From the NCBI GenBank assembly GCA_018669475.1, contig JABHCC010000061.1:124001-188000 (forward strand): a stretch of DNA of 64,000 nt, given 5' to 3'. The stretch's first letter is position 1. Every line of letters begins with the position of its first letter. Made by a program: the position numbers and the translations under genes. This DNA comes from Bacteroidota bacterium. Lineage in GTDB: Bacteria; Bacteroidota; Bacteroidia; Bacteroidales; UBA12481. The notes under the pieces are model-generated. The model did no database searches. It saw only the letters and a program-made list of their open reading frames with translations, and was not told the origin of the DNA. Of this stretch, positions 27,702 to 37,738 are shown piece by piece.

Positions 27702-27983
27702 ATGAAAAAGAAAAACTCCATTATTGGTTGGGCTATGGTATTTGCTGTGCTGGCTTTCCTACTATTAATCCTTGATTTTCTCGCGTTACACGATATCAAA
27801 CAAGATTATGTTTCGCCAAATGTACTTAGTGATTTCAATATTAACCTATCAACTCTACTGCCCGAATGGACAGCTACAAAAGCAGAATGGATAGCCGTTC
27901 AGATTAGTCTTTTTGTCAAAGCCTCTCTGCTGGTAGTGATTATAATCGGACTTGTGAAGGCAGTGAAAAGCATGAAGGTGTGA
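27702..27983 (+). CDS. Small two-helix membrane protein
   Basis: 93 residues with two predicted membrane helices (about 8-28 and 65-88) and a short periplasmic or cytoplasmic loop (DIKQDYVSPNVLSDF). The next gene begins at the GTG overlapping this stop (GTGTGA), so they are translationally coupled. No function is known. Confidence 0.7.
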   Translation: MKKKNSIIGWAMVFAVLAFLLLILDFLALHDIKQDYVSPNVLSDFNINLSTLLPEWTATKAEWIAVQISLFVKASLLVVIIIGLVKAVKSMKV

Positions 27984-28474
27984 GTAGTCAGTCTTTGATC
28001 TCAGATTGGCTTCTGAGAAAATATGAAACAGCACCAGAGCACAAAAAACTGATCAGGAGGCTGAGCAAACAGAAGGATAAAATTGTAAGTGCGGAGGCAG
28101 AAAAGCTCCATAATAAAATCTTCAAAGAATTAGATTGTCTTGATTGTGCAAATTGTTGCAAGTCGATACCACCAATAATCAACGAAACAGATATTAAAAG
28201 AGCTGCTAAGGCCTTGTCAATGAAACCTGGCCAGTTCAAAGATAAGTATGTGAAATTGGATGAGGATCAGGACATGGTTATAAACCATTCACCCTGTCCC
28301 TTTCTGGATACCGATAACACCTGTTTCATTTATGAGGCACGACCTAAAGCTTGTCGTGAATACCCTCATACTGATAATCTTGAATTCATGAAACACAAAA
28401 AACTACATGCCATAAATGCACAATATTGTCCGGCAGTTTTTCATATCCTGGAAGCTCTAAACTCAAAGCCCTGA
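27980..28474 (+). CDS. YkgJ-family cysteine cluster protein
   Basis: 164 residues with the CLDCANCCKS N-terminal cluster, followed by SPCPFLDTDNTCFIYEARPKACREYP, which supplies further Cys ligands. This is the UPF0153/YkgJ-type zinc- or iron-chelating fold. The start is GTG at 27980-27982, coupled to the preceding small membrane protein gene. The family is conserved but its physiological role is not established; proposed roles involve a metal or Fe-S centre. Confidence 0.88.
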   Translation: MSSQSLISDWLLRKYETAPEHKKLIRRLSKQKDKIVSAEAEKLHNKIFKELDCLDCANCCKSIPPIINETDIKRAAKALSMKPGQFKDKYVKLDEDQDMVINHSPCPFLDTDNTCFIYEARPKACREYPHTDNLEFMKHKKLHAINAQYCPAVFHILEALNSKP

Positions 28475-28545
28475 GATGAGTAAATTGCCTTCCCGGATTA
28501 ACAATAATTGCTTATTTTCGTCATCAGACAAATCTACTTAGCATT

Positions 28546-30690
28546 ATGATTGCTAAAGCTATCAACAGCATTCTGACTTATTCGCTGCTAATCCCTCTCG
28601 TATTCCTATTGAGTTGTAAGTCCTCAAAATATGTTATTCACATTTCCGGACAAAAAACTACCGATATAATCAGAATTCTGGACTCCGACTATAAGATCAT
28701 CTTTCATAGCTCTCCTCAGGAAGCAGTAACTCAGGCAAATGAAGGAGAAGCTGTATTGATTCTGGCTGAGCAGTACCCACATGAAACGACTTCCCTGAAT
28801 GCTGAACTGTTCAGGCAGATCAAAATAAAGAATTTACCTACTTATATTGAGTATCCATCTTATCTACCTGAATTACAAGTGGATAATCCGGTTTCTAGTT
28901 CGATTGAACGTGTGCTTGTAAATTCACCAAACCTTTCACAATCCCTTGACAGTCTTGACATTCTGGTAATCAATGGTCTTCACTATTGCCCCGTTGATAT
29001 CCAACAAAACTACTTGTTGGCCGCCAGGGTAGCCGGATTCGATGAAGCTGTTTACGGCCTTCCGGATCAGACATCTCCCCTGCTGTTCGAATTGCCAGAT
29101 TATCCTGTACTGGTGGCAACCTGCTGTTTGAGCAGGCCGATAACTGCCCGATATGCCCCCCGTGAATCATGGGAGGCTGTATGGGAAGGGATTTTGAATT
29201 ATATCCTGCCGGATGGAGCAATGGCCAGTGTGAGCTGGATACCAGATGTGCTGCCTATGTACTCTCAAAATGAGACCTTACCCGAAAATTACCAAAACGA
29301 GGCCGTACGCATGGGAGCCGAATGGTTTTATAATGCGAAAATGATTCTTCATGAGTCCTATGTTGATACCCTCAGGAAAATGGAAAATTCTAATTTATTG
29401 AAGTGGAAACAAGAGATGCCGGTTGGTGACGGTCACTTTGGATCCCTTGAAGCCATAATGTCAGTAATAGATGAGAATGGATCCCAGCCTATTGGTACAG
29501 TACAAAGGGGTGATTGTATTGGAGAAACTGCAATGGCCATGGCTGCTTCAGGATCTCTGCTTGATAAAGACAGCTATCATTCAACTGCTAAAAATCTACT
29601 TAATTATTACCTTAAAAATTCCCCCGCTGCAGAAAATGAATGGGCAGATCCGGATCATGGAGCTTATGGACTCATCCCCTGGGGAATCACAAACTACGCA
29701 TGGTATCGTGCTAATTATGGAGATGACAATGCCAGACAACTGATGGGAATCATGGTAACATCAGCACTAACCCAAAGCACAGATTGGGATGATATTGCCA
29801 TGAAATGCCTTCTGGCACAACTACGAACTACAGGAAAAAATGGTTTTCGCGGCAATCGGATTGATTTACCTGATTTCGAACGAAATGGATGGGAGTATTA
29901 CCATAATCGCGACATAATCAATATTGCACCCCATTTCGAATCCTATCTCTGGGCCTGCTTCCTTTGGGCTTATGATAAAACCGGCTATCCTATGTTTCTT
30001 GAGCTGGCAAAAAAGGCCATAGGAATAAGCATGGAACATTATCCACAAGGCTGGCAATGGACAAATGGATTAGTGCAGGAAAAAGCCCGCATGATCCTGT
30101 GTCTATCCTGGCTTCTTAGAGTTGATGACTCTGAGCAACATCGCACCTGGCTCAAAACCATTGCTTATGATCTGATCGCATTGCAAGACGATTGTGGAGC
30201 CATCAGAGAGGAATTGGGTGATCTTTCAATGGGAAAATACCCGCCACCACAAAGTAATGATGCATATGGAACCAATGAGGCTTCACTGCTGGGCAAAAAT
30301 GGAGATGAAGTAAGTGACCTTCTATATACTTCCAATTTTGCCTTTTTGGGCTTGCATGAGGCTGCCCATACGACAAAAGATCCTTTTATTATTGAGGCAA
30401 ATAACAAATTGGCTGAATTCCTTTGCCGGATCCAGGTTAAATCACCAGCTCATCCCGAAATTCATGGGGCCTGGTTCAGAGCTTTTGATTATGGCCGCTT
30501 CGAACATTGGGGATGCAACGCTGATCTTGGCTGGGGAGCATGGTGTATTGAAAGTGGCTGGACCCAGGGCTGGATCACAACCATACTTGCATTACGCGAA
30601 ATGGACACCAGCATTTGGGATCTCACACAAAATTCAGGTGTTGCCAAAAACTTTGATGAACTGCTTATTCAAATGGGCTTACCGGATTAA
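28546..30690 (+). CDS. Large lipoprotein with predicted (alpha/alpha) toroid domain
   Basis: 714 residues; lipobox FLLSC (Cys24). The N-terminal part (~35-230) is an alpha/beta-type domain reminiscent of a glutamine-amidotransferase/ThuA-like fold (LDILVINGLHYC, YPVLVATCCLSRP). The rest (~255-700) is helical with aromatic clusters (WADPDHGAYGLIPWGITNY, FDYGRFEHWGCNADLGWGAW), typical of six-hairpin glycosidase-like toroids. Taken with the nearby GH92 and SGNH genes, a role in glycan processing is likely. No catalytic residue can be named, and the assignment to a numbered family is open. Confidence 0.7.
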   Translation: MIAKAINSILTYSLLIPLVFLLSCKSSKYVIHISGQKTTDIIRILDSDYKIIFHSSPQEAVTQANEGEAVLILAEQYPHETTSLNAELFRQIKIKNLPTYIEYPSYLPELQVDNPVSSSIERVLVNSPNLSQSLDSLDILVINGLHYCPVDIQQNYLLAARVAGFDEAVYGLPDQTSPLLFELPDYPVLVATCCLSRPITARYAPRESWEAVWEGILNYILPDGAMASVSWIPDVLPMYSQNETLPENYQNEAVRMGAEWFYNAKMILHESYVDTLRKMENSNLLKWKQEMPVGDGHFGSLEAIMSVIDENGSQPIGTVQRGDCIGETAMAMAASGSLLDKDSYHSTAKNLLNYYLKNSPAAENEWADPDHGAYGLIPWGITNYAWYRANYGDDNARQLMGIMVTSALTQSTDWDDIAMKCLLAQLRTTGKNGFRGNRIDLPDFERNGWEYYHNRDIINIAPHFESYLWACFLWAYDKTGYPMFLELAKKAIGISMEHYPQGWQWTNGLVQEKARMILCLSWLLRVDDSEQHRTWLKTIAYDLIALQDDCGAIREELGDLSMGKYPPPQSNDAYGTNEASLLGKNGDEVSDLLYTSNFAFLGLHEAAHTTKDPFIIEANNKLAEFLCRIQVKSPAHPEIHGAWFRAFDYGRFEHWGCNADLGWGAWCIESGWTQGWITTILALREMDTSIWDLTQNSGVAKNFDELLIQMGLPD

Positions 30691-30787
30691 GCAAAACTCT
30701 GCTCTACACTAGCCCCGTTTTGGTGATTTATTGTGTATATTATATGCTTGAATTTATTGAAAGATTCACCTGTCATTCTCAACTGTC

Positions 30788-32746
30788 ATGAAAGGAATTA
30801 ATTGGAAAAAAACAGGAGCCCTGTTAGTGGGATTTATAGCTTTATGTTGGTTTCTATTAAGAGTGATCCCCAAACCAAGCAGAGCCACTTATCCATGTCA
30901 AAGAGCCGCATTCCCTGTTGCATCAGCATTTGTAATTTGGGTAACAAGCCTGATTGGCTCAGCATTGTTTTATAAGAAGCTTAAGCGAAACCTGAAACTA
31001 AACAAATGGTTTTACGCATCCTTTTTTCTCCTGATGTTTGGGCTAAGCCTTATTATCTTTTCGGCAACTAGTCCTGTTAATGACCTGTTTGCAGGCAATT
31101 CAAAAACTACACTGAAGCCAGTATGGGATAACACTCAAAGAACAAAAGAGCTTAAAACCAATCATATAAATGATTTTGATGAAGTTGCCATAATCCGCTC
31201 TTCAGAGCAAAAGGCTGCAGATATTGACTTTCTCGAAATAGAAACAATGGTAAGGGATGCCGTGGAACTAGCAGGTGGCTTGGAGAGTATTATCAGCAAT
31301 GGAGACCTCGTAATTTTAAAACCGAATCTGGTAAGCTTACCTCCTACTGCAACAGAGGATTATGTTGAAGTATCAGGTCTGGCAACTGATTGGAGGGTAA
31401 CAAAAGCCGTTGCCAAACTTGTTCGCGAACGAAACCCGGAAGGACAAATTTATATTGTTGAAAGCTCGGCCGCCACATCAACCAGAGAGATATTCGATTT
31501 TTATCAATATACACTCGAAAATATTCCTGAAGTTGATGAGATTATTCCACTAGAAGACAGTTGTGGCAACTTTGAGGATTATAATGATAATCATCTGGAG
31601 CAAGTTCTACTCGATGAGGCTATCCGATTGTATCCGGATGAAATGAAACCTAATCTGTCACCTGAGTATTTCATCAATAAAATCTATAATCGTGCTGATG
31701 TTGTAATTAGCATTCCCGTTCTGAAAAACCATAAACAGGCAACAATTACAGGAGGGGTGAAAAACGTGGCAATAGGTATGACCCCACCAAATATCTATGG
31801 TAATACTGACAGCTTTTTTGGCAAGTGGACAAAGATCGATCACAGTGAGGAGAATCTGCATAAATGGATCCATGATTTCTATCTACTTAAACCAGCAGAT
31901 TTTGTCGTGGTTGACGGCCTGCAGGGATTTGATCATGGACCCACAGGACTCGCAGGATTAAGTATGGAAGAAATGCAACACAACATGAGACTTATTATGG
32001 CAAGTGCTAAGCCTTTGTCATCTGATGCTATTTGTGGAATTATCATGGGCCTCGATCCAACTTATGTCAACTATATGATTTATCTCGACAATGCATCATA
32101 TAATGTGGGCACCATAGATACCAGGTTTATCAGAACCAAAGGAGCAAGAATTCCTGACATCAGAGAAACTTTCTACCATGACTCCGAAATAACAAATGCT
32201 GCATTATATACCGATTTTGAACCACCAGTGTTTAACATCACTTCAAGCTCTGTAACAGGCAACACAATTACAATCAATACTACAAGCGATGCAGATTTAT
32301 CAAAACTCGAAGTGCAAGTAAATACTGAATTGCTTGATCAGATTTACATCACGGACTTTAACACAATCGAAATTCAAATCCCCGATGATGTGGAATCGAT
32401 TGACAGCATCAGGATATTTGCATACGACCGGTTTTATAATGAAGCTCAGGTTCTCATCACTAATTTAGGGATTGATGACCCTGAAGAAATAGTGAACCTT
32501 CTCGACCAAAACTTCCCTAACCCATTTACAAGTACAACAACATTCAGATATAAGCTCAAAGAGTCTGGTCTGGTTGTATTATATATCAGCGACTTGCAGG
32601 GCAGAAAAATTGAAACATTGATAAATGAAATATATCCGGCAGGAGAACATCAATATCTCTGGAATACAGAACTATCTGCTGGCACATATTTTTATACACT
32701 GGAAACAGGTAAGGAAAGATTAACTAAATCTTTTATTAAAAGATAA
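30788..32746 (+). CDS. DUF362 domain protein with T9SS type A sorting domain
   Basis: 652 residues. Three hydrophobic segments at the N-terminus (about 10-25, 40-58, 72-90) precede a DUF362 domain (~130-460; VILKPNLVSLPP, KNHKQATITGGVKNVA, DGLQGFDHGP). Residues ~480-570 look like an Ig-like sheet, and the last ~80 residues match the T9SS C-terminal sorting pattern: LDQNFPNPFTSTTTFRYKL, then LQGRKIETL, SAGTYFYTLETG and TKSFIKR. Membrane helices at one end and a secretion tail at the other give an odd topology. DUF362 proteins often bind Fe-S clusters, but no ferredoxin motif is seen here. Function unknown. Confidence 0.88.
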   Translation: MKGINWKKTGALLVGFIALCWFLLRVIPKPSRATYPCQRAAFPVASAFVIWVTSLIGSALFYKKLKRNLKLNKWFYASFFLLMFGLSLIIFSATSPVNDLFAGNSKTTLKPVWDNTQRTKELKTNHINDFDEVAIIRSSEQKAADIDFLEIETMVRDAVELAGGLESIISNGDLVILKPNLVSLPPTATEDYVEVSGLATDWRVTKAVAKLVRERNPEGQIYIVESSAATSTREIFDFYQYTLENIPEVDEIIPLEDSCGNFEDYNDNHLEQVLLDEAIRLYPDEMKPNLSPEYFINKIYNRADVVISIPVLKNHKQATITGGVKNVAIGMTPPNIYGNTDSFFGKWTKIDHSEENLHKWIHDFYLLKPADFVVVDGLQGFDHGPTGLAGLSMEEMQHNMRLIMASAKPLSSDAICGIIMGLDPTYVNYMIYLDNASYNVGTIDTRFIRTKGARIPDIRETFYHDSEITNAALYTDFEPPVFNITSSSVTGNTITINTTSDADLSKLEVQVNTELLDQIYITDFNTIEIQIPDDVESIDSIRIFAYDRFYNEAQVLITNLGIDDPEEIVNLLDQNFPNPFTSTTTFRYKLKESGLVVLYISDLQGRKIETLINEIYPAGEHQYLWNTELSAGTYFYTLETGKERLTKSFIKR

Positions 32747-32752
32747 GGTACC

Positions 32753-32783
32753 TTGTTTCTGATTATTTCAATGAATACATTTT
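32753..32783 (+). promoter_or_regulatory. Possible promoter of the GH92 gene
   Basis: TTG at 32753-32755, then 20 bp, then TACATTTT (32776-32783), one mismatch from TAnnTTTG. It lies 8 bp before the ATG at 32791, which leaves very little leader. Confidence 0.35.
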
Positions 32784-32790
32784 TGCACTT

Positions 32791-35700
32791 ATGACTGACC
32801 AGCTACGGATATATAGTAAAGTCTCAATTGGATGCATCCTTTGTGCATTATTCCTACTTTCTTCCTGTACAAAAGATAGAATTATCCTGTGGCAGATAGG
32901 GGAAAGTGATAACAGTTGTACAGAATTTGCCCTGGCTCCAAAAGAGTATAAACAATTCCTCGAGAAGGACTTTGGATGGGAGGACAAATATTATCTTATC
33001 GGTTTATCAAGGCCAGACACAAACTGGCCATATGTTTTACCCGGGCCAAGTGATCAATGGGGTGGTACGTGGTCTACCTCAGGCTGGCGCTCCCATCGTC
33101 TGAATATTCTTTTTGGCATAGATGAACTACCAAGATCAGGCAAATGGAGCCTTTATATTGACATCCTGGATTGCAATTCTAAGGACTTACCAATAATAAA
33201 GATTAGTATCAATGGAAAAACCTGGAAATATCAAATTCCCCAAGGATCAGGCCAGAATTCTATTGAAGGAGAGACCATTGACTCGACACAGTTCAGAATT
33301 ACTATCCCCTTCCCATCAGGACTGGTAAAACGGGGAGGGAATGAGATCAGCCTCACTACTCTGCAAGGATCCTGGCTGTTGTTTGATCAAATCAGGCTGG
33401 AAGCCCCAGAATCTACACAGCTTAAAGCTATTAATGAAGCTTTTATCAGGAAAGTAGTAGCTGGTGAATACGAAATTGATAGCCCTTCTGGCAACACTCA
33501 AGCACTACTAGTTGATATTGAGCATATTAACGGACGTCCCCAACTACAGGTTCTCTTAGAAGGGGATGAAATCCTCTCAGAATTTCTCGAGGCAGGTCGT
33601 TATATTTTTGAGGCCCCAATGCCAGCTGTTTCCTCTAAAACCCGGAGTCACTATGAAATACTTCTCAATGATGACATTATCCAGTCGGGTGAAATTGAAA
33701 GAAATCCATATAGCACCAATGGTCCGGCTGATTATGTTGATACAAAAACCGGATCAGCACATTCTCGATGGATGATAGCCCCAGGTCCATGGATGCCGTT
33801 CAGCATGGTGAAGTTAAGTCCGGATAATCAAAATGCAGGCTGGCAGGCTGGGTATGATCCGATCTTTGAAAATATAGCTGGCTTTAGCCATATCCATGAA
33901 TGGACAATGGCCGGATTATTAATGATGCCCACCAATGGTGAACTGAAAATAAAACCAGGTGATGAGAAAAATCCTGATGAAGGGTATCGTTCACGCATAA
34001 ATAAGGAATCTGAACAATCACCTATCGGATATTATGCTGTGGAATTAAGCGATTATAATATCCTGGCCGAAATTACTTCAAGTACGCGATGTGGTTTTCA
34101 ACGATATACTTTCCCCAAAAAGACATTCGGATCACGTATTCTGATTGATTTACAATTTCCGGCAGAATACAACTTCCTTTTGAAAGAAGTACAGTTAAAA
34201 CGCACAGCTGAGAACAGGATTGAAGGATATGCCAAACAATATTCGCCAAACACCTGGTCGGGAGGTGTCTCCCAAGAGTATACGGTTTGTTTCGTGATAG
34301 AATTTGATCAGCCCATTACCAGCATGGGAGTGTGGAAAAATGATGAAGTGACAAAATTCACCGAAACCCTTCAGACACAAGATTGTGAAGATGCCGGGGC
34401 ATTTATTGAATTTAACACCAGAGATCATCCGGTAGTTCAGGCTCGCTCAGGTATTTCGTATGTAAGTATTGAAAATGCCATTGAAAACCTTCGAACAGAA
34501 ATTACAGAGCCTTTTGGCTGGAATTTCGAAGCAGTGAGAGAATCACATCTTAATACCTGGGATGACCTGCTTAGCCGACTTAAAATAAGCAGTATTGACA
34601 GACTGGAAAAAATGCGTTTTTACACAAATATGTATCGCTCTCTGTGTAGTCGCAATATCTTTAGTGATGTCAATGGCCAGTGGGTAGATGCTGAAGAAAA
34701 CATCAGGCAGATGCAAGATCCCTCATCGCCCGCGCTGGGCTGTGATGCCTTTTGGAATACTTTCTGGAATCTCAATCAATTTTGGAATCTGGTAACTCCT
34801 GAATGGAGTAATCGCTGGGTAAACTCACAACTGGCTATGTACGATGCAAACGGATGGCTGGCCAAAGGCCCGGCTGGAATGGAATACATCCCGGTAATGG
34901 TTGCCGAGCATGAGATACCACAAATTGTGGGTGCTTATCAAATGGGAATACGGGATTTCGATGCCAATAAAGCATTCGATGCTGTGAAAAAGATGCAGAC
35001 TACTCCTGCTACTCGTGTTGGTGGAGGATTAGCCGGGAACCGTAATCTCGAGCCATATCTGAAGTACCAATATATCCCTTATGATCTTGGTCGTTTCTCA
35101 AATACACTGGAATATGCTTATGATGACTGGACTGTAGCTCAATTTGCTCAATCTCTGGGAAAAAAGAAGGACTACAAACAGTTTATGGATCGGAGCTCTT
35201 ATTGGAGAAACATTATGGATCCTGAAACCGGATACGCCAGAATGAAGGACTCTGACGGGAAATGGTTGCCGGATTTTAATCCTTTTCGCTCCGGCGCAAA
35301 TCATCATTACGTGGAAGGGAATGCATGGCAGCTGACTTTCTTTGTGCCGCATAACGTGCCGGCATTGGCGAAAGTTATTGGCGAAAAACAATTTATTGAA
35401 AGATTAGACTGGGGATTCACCGAGAGTTATAACTGGCGTTTCAACGGTCCGAATGACCAATACTGGGATTACCCTGTTATGCAGGGCAACCAACAGTCTA
35501 TGCATTTTGCATTCCTATTTAACTGGGTGAACCGACCCTGGCTGACTCAAAAATGGAGCCGCGCAATAATTGAAAGATACTATGGTCATGGCTTGGCAAA
35601 CGCATATCTGGGGGATGAGGATCAGGGACAGATGAGTGCATGGTTTATAATGGCCTCAATAGGATTATTTCAAACTGATGGTGGTTGTAGTACAAATCCA

Positions 35701-35952
35701 GTATACGAAATAGGAAGCCCCTTATATCCGAAAATAGAAATCGATCTGGGCAATCGTTTCGGACGTGGGACTACCTTTATAATTGAAGCAAGAAATACCT
35801 CCAGGCTGAACAAATATGTTCAGTCAGCCACCCTGAATGGTCAGGTTCTGGATGACTTCAAGTTCTATGCCAGTGATCTGCTCAAAGGAGGTACTCTTGT
35901 GCTGGAAATGGGTGCCAAACCCAATATGAAATGGGGCCTTATTAAAAAATAG
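32791..35952 (+). CDS. GH92-family alpha-mannosidase-like lipoprotein with N-terminal beta domain
   Basis: 1053 residues; lipobox FLLSSC (Cys26). Residues ~45-215 form a beta-sandwich like domain III of family-4 polysaccharide lyases (WSLYIDILDCN, GNEISLTTLQGSWLLFDQI). The rest is the GH92 fold: SRWMIAPGPWMPFSM, GFSHIHEWT, ALGCDAFWNTFWN, EGNAWQLTFFVPHNV and GDEDQGQMSAW. GH92 enzymes are Ca-dependent, inverting exo-alpha-mannosidases; the catalytic acid (Glu in EGN) and the base Asp pair (DED) are kept. The usual NEPSHH stretch reads NQQSMH here, so linkage preference may differ from alpha-1,2. It is convergent with the SGNH gene. Confidence 0.88.
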   Translation: MTDQLRIYSKVSIGCILCALFLLSSCTKDRIILWQIGESDNSCTEFALAPKEYKQFLEKDFGWEDKYYLIGLSRPDTNWPYVLPGPSDQWGGTWSTSGWRSHRLNILFGIDELPRSGKWSLYIDILDCNSKDLPIIKISINGKTWKYQIPQGSGQNSIEGETIDSTQFRITIPFPSGLVKRGGNEISLTTLQGSWLLFDQIRLEAPESTQLKAINEAFIRKVVAGEYEIDSPSGNTQALLVDIEHINGRPQLQVLLEGDEILSEFLEAGRYIFEAPMPAVSSKTRSHYEILLNDDIIQSGEIERNPYSTNGPADYVDTKTGSAHSRWMIAPGPWMPFSMVKLSPDNQNAGWQAGYDPIFENIAGFSHIHEWTMAGLLMMPTNGELKIKPGDEKNPDEGYRSRINKESEQSPIGYYAVELSDYNILAEITSSTRCGFQRYTFPKKTFGSRILIDLQFPAEYNFLLKEVQLKRTAENRIEGYAKQYSPNTWSGGVSQEYTVCFVIEFDQPITSMGVWKNDEVTKFTETLQTQDCEDAGAFIEFNTRDHPVVQARSGISYVSIENAIENLRTEITEPFGWNFEAVRESHLNTWDDLLSRLKISSIDRLEKMRFYTNMYRSLCSRNIFSDVNGQWVDAEENIRQMQDPSSPALGCDAFWNTFWNLNQFWNLVTPEWSNRWVNSQLAMYDANGWLAKGPAGMEYIPVMVAEHEIPQIVGAYQMGIRDFDANKAFDAVKKMQTTPATRVGGGLAGNRNLEPYLKYQYIPYDLGRFSNTLEYAYDDWTVAQFAQSLGKKKDYKQFMDRSSYWRNIMDPETGYARMKDSDGKWLPDFNPFRSGANHHYVEGNAWQLTFFVPHNVPALAKVIGEKQFIERLDWGFTESYNWRFNGPNDQYWDYPVMQGNQQSMHFAFLFNWVNRPWLTQKWSRAIIERYYGHGLANAYLGDEDQGQMSAWFIMASIGLFQTDGGCSTNPVYEIGSPLYPKIEIDLGNRFGRGTTFIIEARNTSRLNKYVQSATLNGQVLDDFKFYASDLLKGGTLVLEMGAKPNMKWGLIKK

Positions 35953-35968
35953 AAGATAAACTCATTTG

Positions 35969-37588
35969 TCAGTCTGCCTTTTTAGCCTTCATCTCTCTAC
36001 CATTCACTGAGAAAACCAATCCGCTTACAAGCCCATCTTTAATTGAAAAAGTTATGGTCAGATCAGCCGGGTAACGGATAAAGAATTTATTTCGGGATTC
36101 TGGCAGCAATTCCGCTTCATTACCCCTGTCAGCAAAGAATAATCGATCTTCTTTTCTAATCACTTCAAAATAATCTCCAGGAGCAATTTCATACTTTCCT
36201 GTATATAAATCATAAACTGCCGGATCAAGTTTTATCGGCTGTTTATAGTCAACTTTCAACTCATTATCCCTGGCAATACTGGCCATATTTATCTCTCTTT
36301 TCAAGTCGGATCGACGTTTGTCAGCACCTGCCGGATCAAGTATTGCCTGCGATAAACTCAAAGCCATATTACTTAGCGCAACATTTTTCTCTAATCCATC
36401 ATCATTCAATGCTGAGGCTATTTCCAGACTCCCCGGTAGCACTTTACCCTTGAATAGCTCACTAACTTCATCATGATTCAATGCTGCTCGGTACAATAGC
36501 AAATTCTTATATCCTGCTTCTTTCACTCCATTTCCCAGAATAAATTCATGTGGTTCACATTGCTCTGATAAAATCCCTTGCAGCTCACCATCAAGATATA
36601 AACTGGTCTTTGAATTTAAATAACTATGGGTGATAACGATCTGTTGCCATTCCCTTCCTTTACATTTCTCTATTGATCGGATGCTCCCATTTGGAGATTG
36701 ATATACCAGACGTTTGTCAGAATCTAATGTGATAAGATGTGAACCAGCATTTGACAATATCTCGGCCAGTTTGTCCTTTCTGGAAGTTTTGAAAGAGAAG
36801 GCCTGACTGAATGAATGGATAAGAGATCCTGGTACGTAACTAAGTTGATTGTATCCGGCTTTCTTACCAAGTTTCAGTCCGTCACCATCCGGCAGGGACA
36901 TATTTACTTTTTTACCTAAGCTTAGAGCATCAAAAAGATCAATTGGAATTGAATAGTAGAACTCTTCATGTCCAAGATTACCAGGATGATTTGGATCAAA
37001 AGTAACTCCTTGAGGGAAGTGTCCTTCTCCATTATCAAGAGCTCCTAATAGATTTATGCATGGCACCCCCCATTCGCTGATTTTCAGATTCATCTTTTTC
37101 AGATATTCATATTGAAGAGGAGTATAATTGTCATTTGGATAACACAAACCTACAACCGGTCTGATATTTTCATTTTCACAAAGTTCGATAAGCTTTCGCA
37201 ATCCTTTTTCATAGCTTTCAGATACTGAATCCGGATCTTCGGTCTCGAGTCCCTCATTTGACATTGAGAGGCCGATGTAGATAAAATCAGGATCCAAAGC
37301 GACAAGCTCTTCTTGAAGAAGCTTAATGCTAGCCTTGGTGTCAAAGCCAGGTACACTTTTATTGATAATTGTCCAGCCCTCAGGCTCCATTTTTCTTGAC
37401 AATCGGGTCAGATAACCATTTTGCATATCATACTTTTCCTTGTAACTGCTTACCCAGCCACTTGCCACTGAAGAACCCACAACGACAATAGTTTTTTCTG
37501 AACTTACCGCCTGACCATGACAGGAGACATGAAGAAAACCTGGTAAAATAAAGACTGATAAAATGAATAATAATAACTGTTTTTTCAT
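35969..37588 (-). CDS. SGNH-hydrolase + LamG-like domain protein
   Basis: 539 residues with a signal peptide (FLHVSCHGQA). The N-terminal SGNH/GDSL esterase domain (~32-225) has the nucleophile block GSSVASG (Ser40) and the catalytic Asp-His block DPNHPGNLGH. A LamG/concanavalin-like sandwich follows (~255-400; WQQIVITHSYLNSKTSLYLDG). The C-terminal ~85 residues (YTGKYEIAPGDYFEVI, NKFFIRY) resemble the DUF3471-type beta domain that follows beta-lactamase-like hydrolases. It may remove acyl groups from glycans outside the cell. The GDS Asp is replaced by Ser, as in some SGNH members. Convergent with GH92; its own promoter was not identified. Confidence 0.82.
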   Translation of the reverse strand: MKKQLLLFILSVFILPGFLHVSCHGQAVSSEKTIVVVGSSVASGWVSSYKEKYDMQNGYLTRLSRKMEPEGWTIINKSVPGFDTKASIKLLQEELVALDPDFIYIGLSMSNEGLETEDPDSVSESYEKGLRKLIELCENENIRPVVGLCYPNDNYTPLQYEYLKKMNLKISEWGVPCINLLGALDNGEGHFPQGVTFDPNHPGNLGHEEFYYSIPIDLFDALSLGKKVNMSLPDGDGLKLGKKAGYNQLSYVPGSLIHSFSQAFSFKTSRKDKLAEILSNAGSHLITLDSDKRLVYQSPNGSIRSIEKCKGREWQQIVITHSYLNSKTSLYLDGELQGILSEQCEPHEFILGNGVKEAGYKNLLLYRAALNHDEVSELFKGKVLPGSLEIASALNDDGLEKNVALSNMALSLSQAILDPAGADKRRSDLKREINMASIARDNELKVDYKQPIKLDPAVYDLYTGKYEIAPGDYFEVIRKEDRLFFADRGNEAELLPESRNKFFIRYPADLTITFSIKDGLVSGLVFSVNGREMKAKKAD

Positions 37589-37738
37589 GATTGCATTTTT
37601 GAATTTATACCCCTAAAACGAATAAACAAGACAACAGTTACAGCATTCTAAAGGCTTTGTGATCAGGGTAAGGAATTTGTGACCAAGGGACAAATACAGT
37701 GCTGATAATCACTCATCACTTAGATTAGGACAACAATT

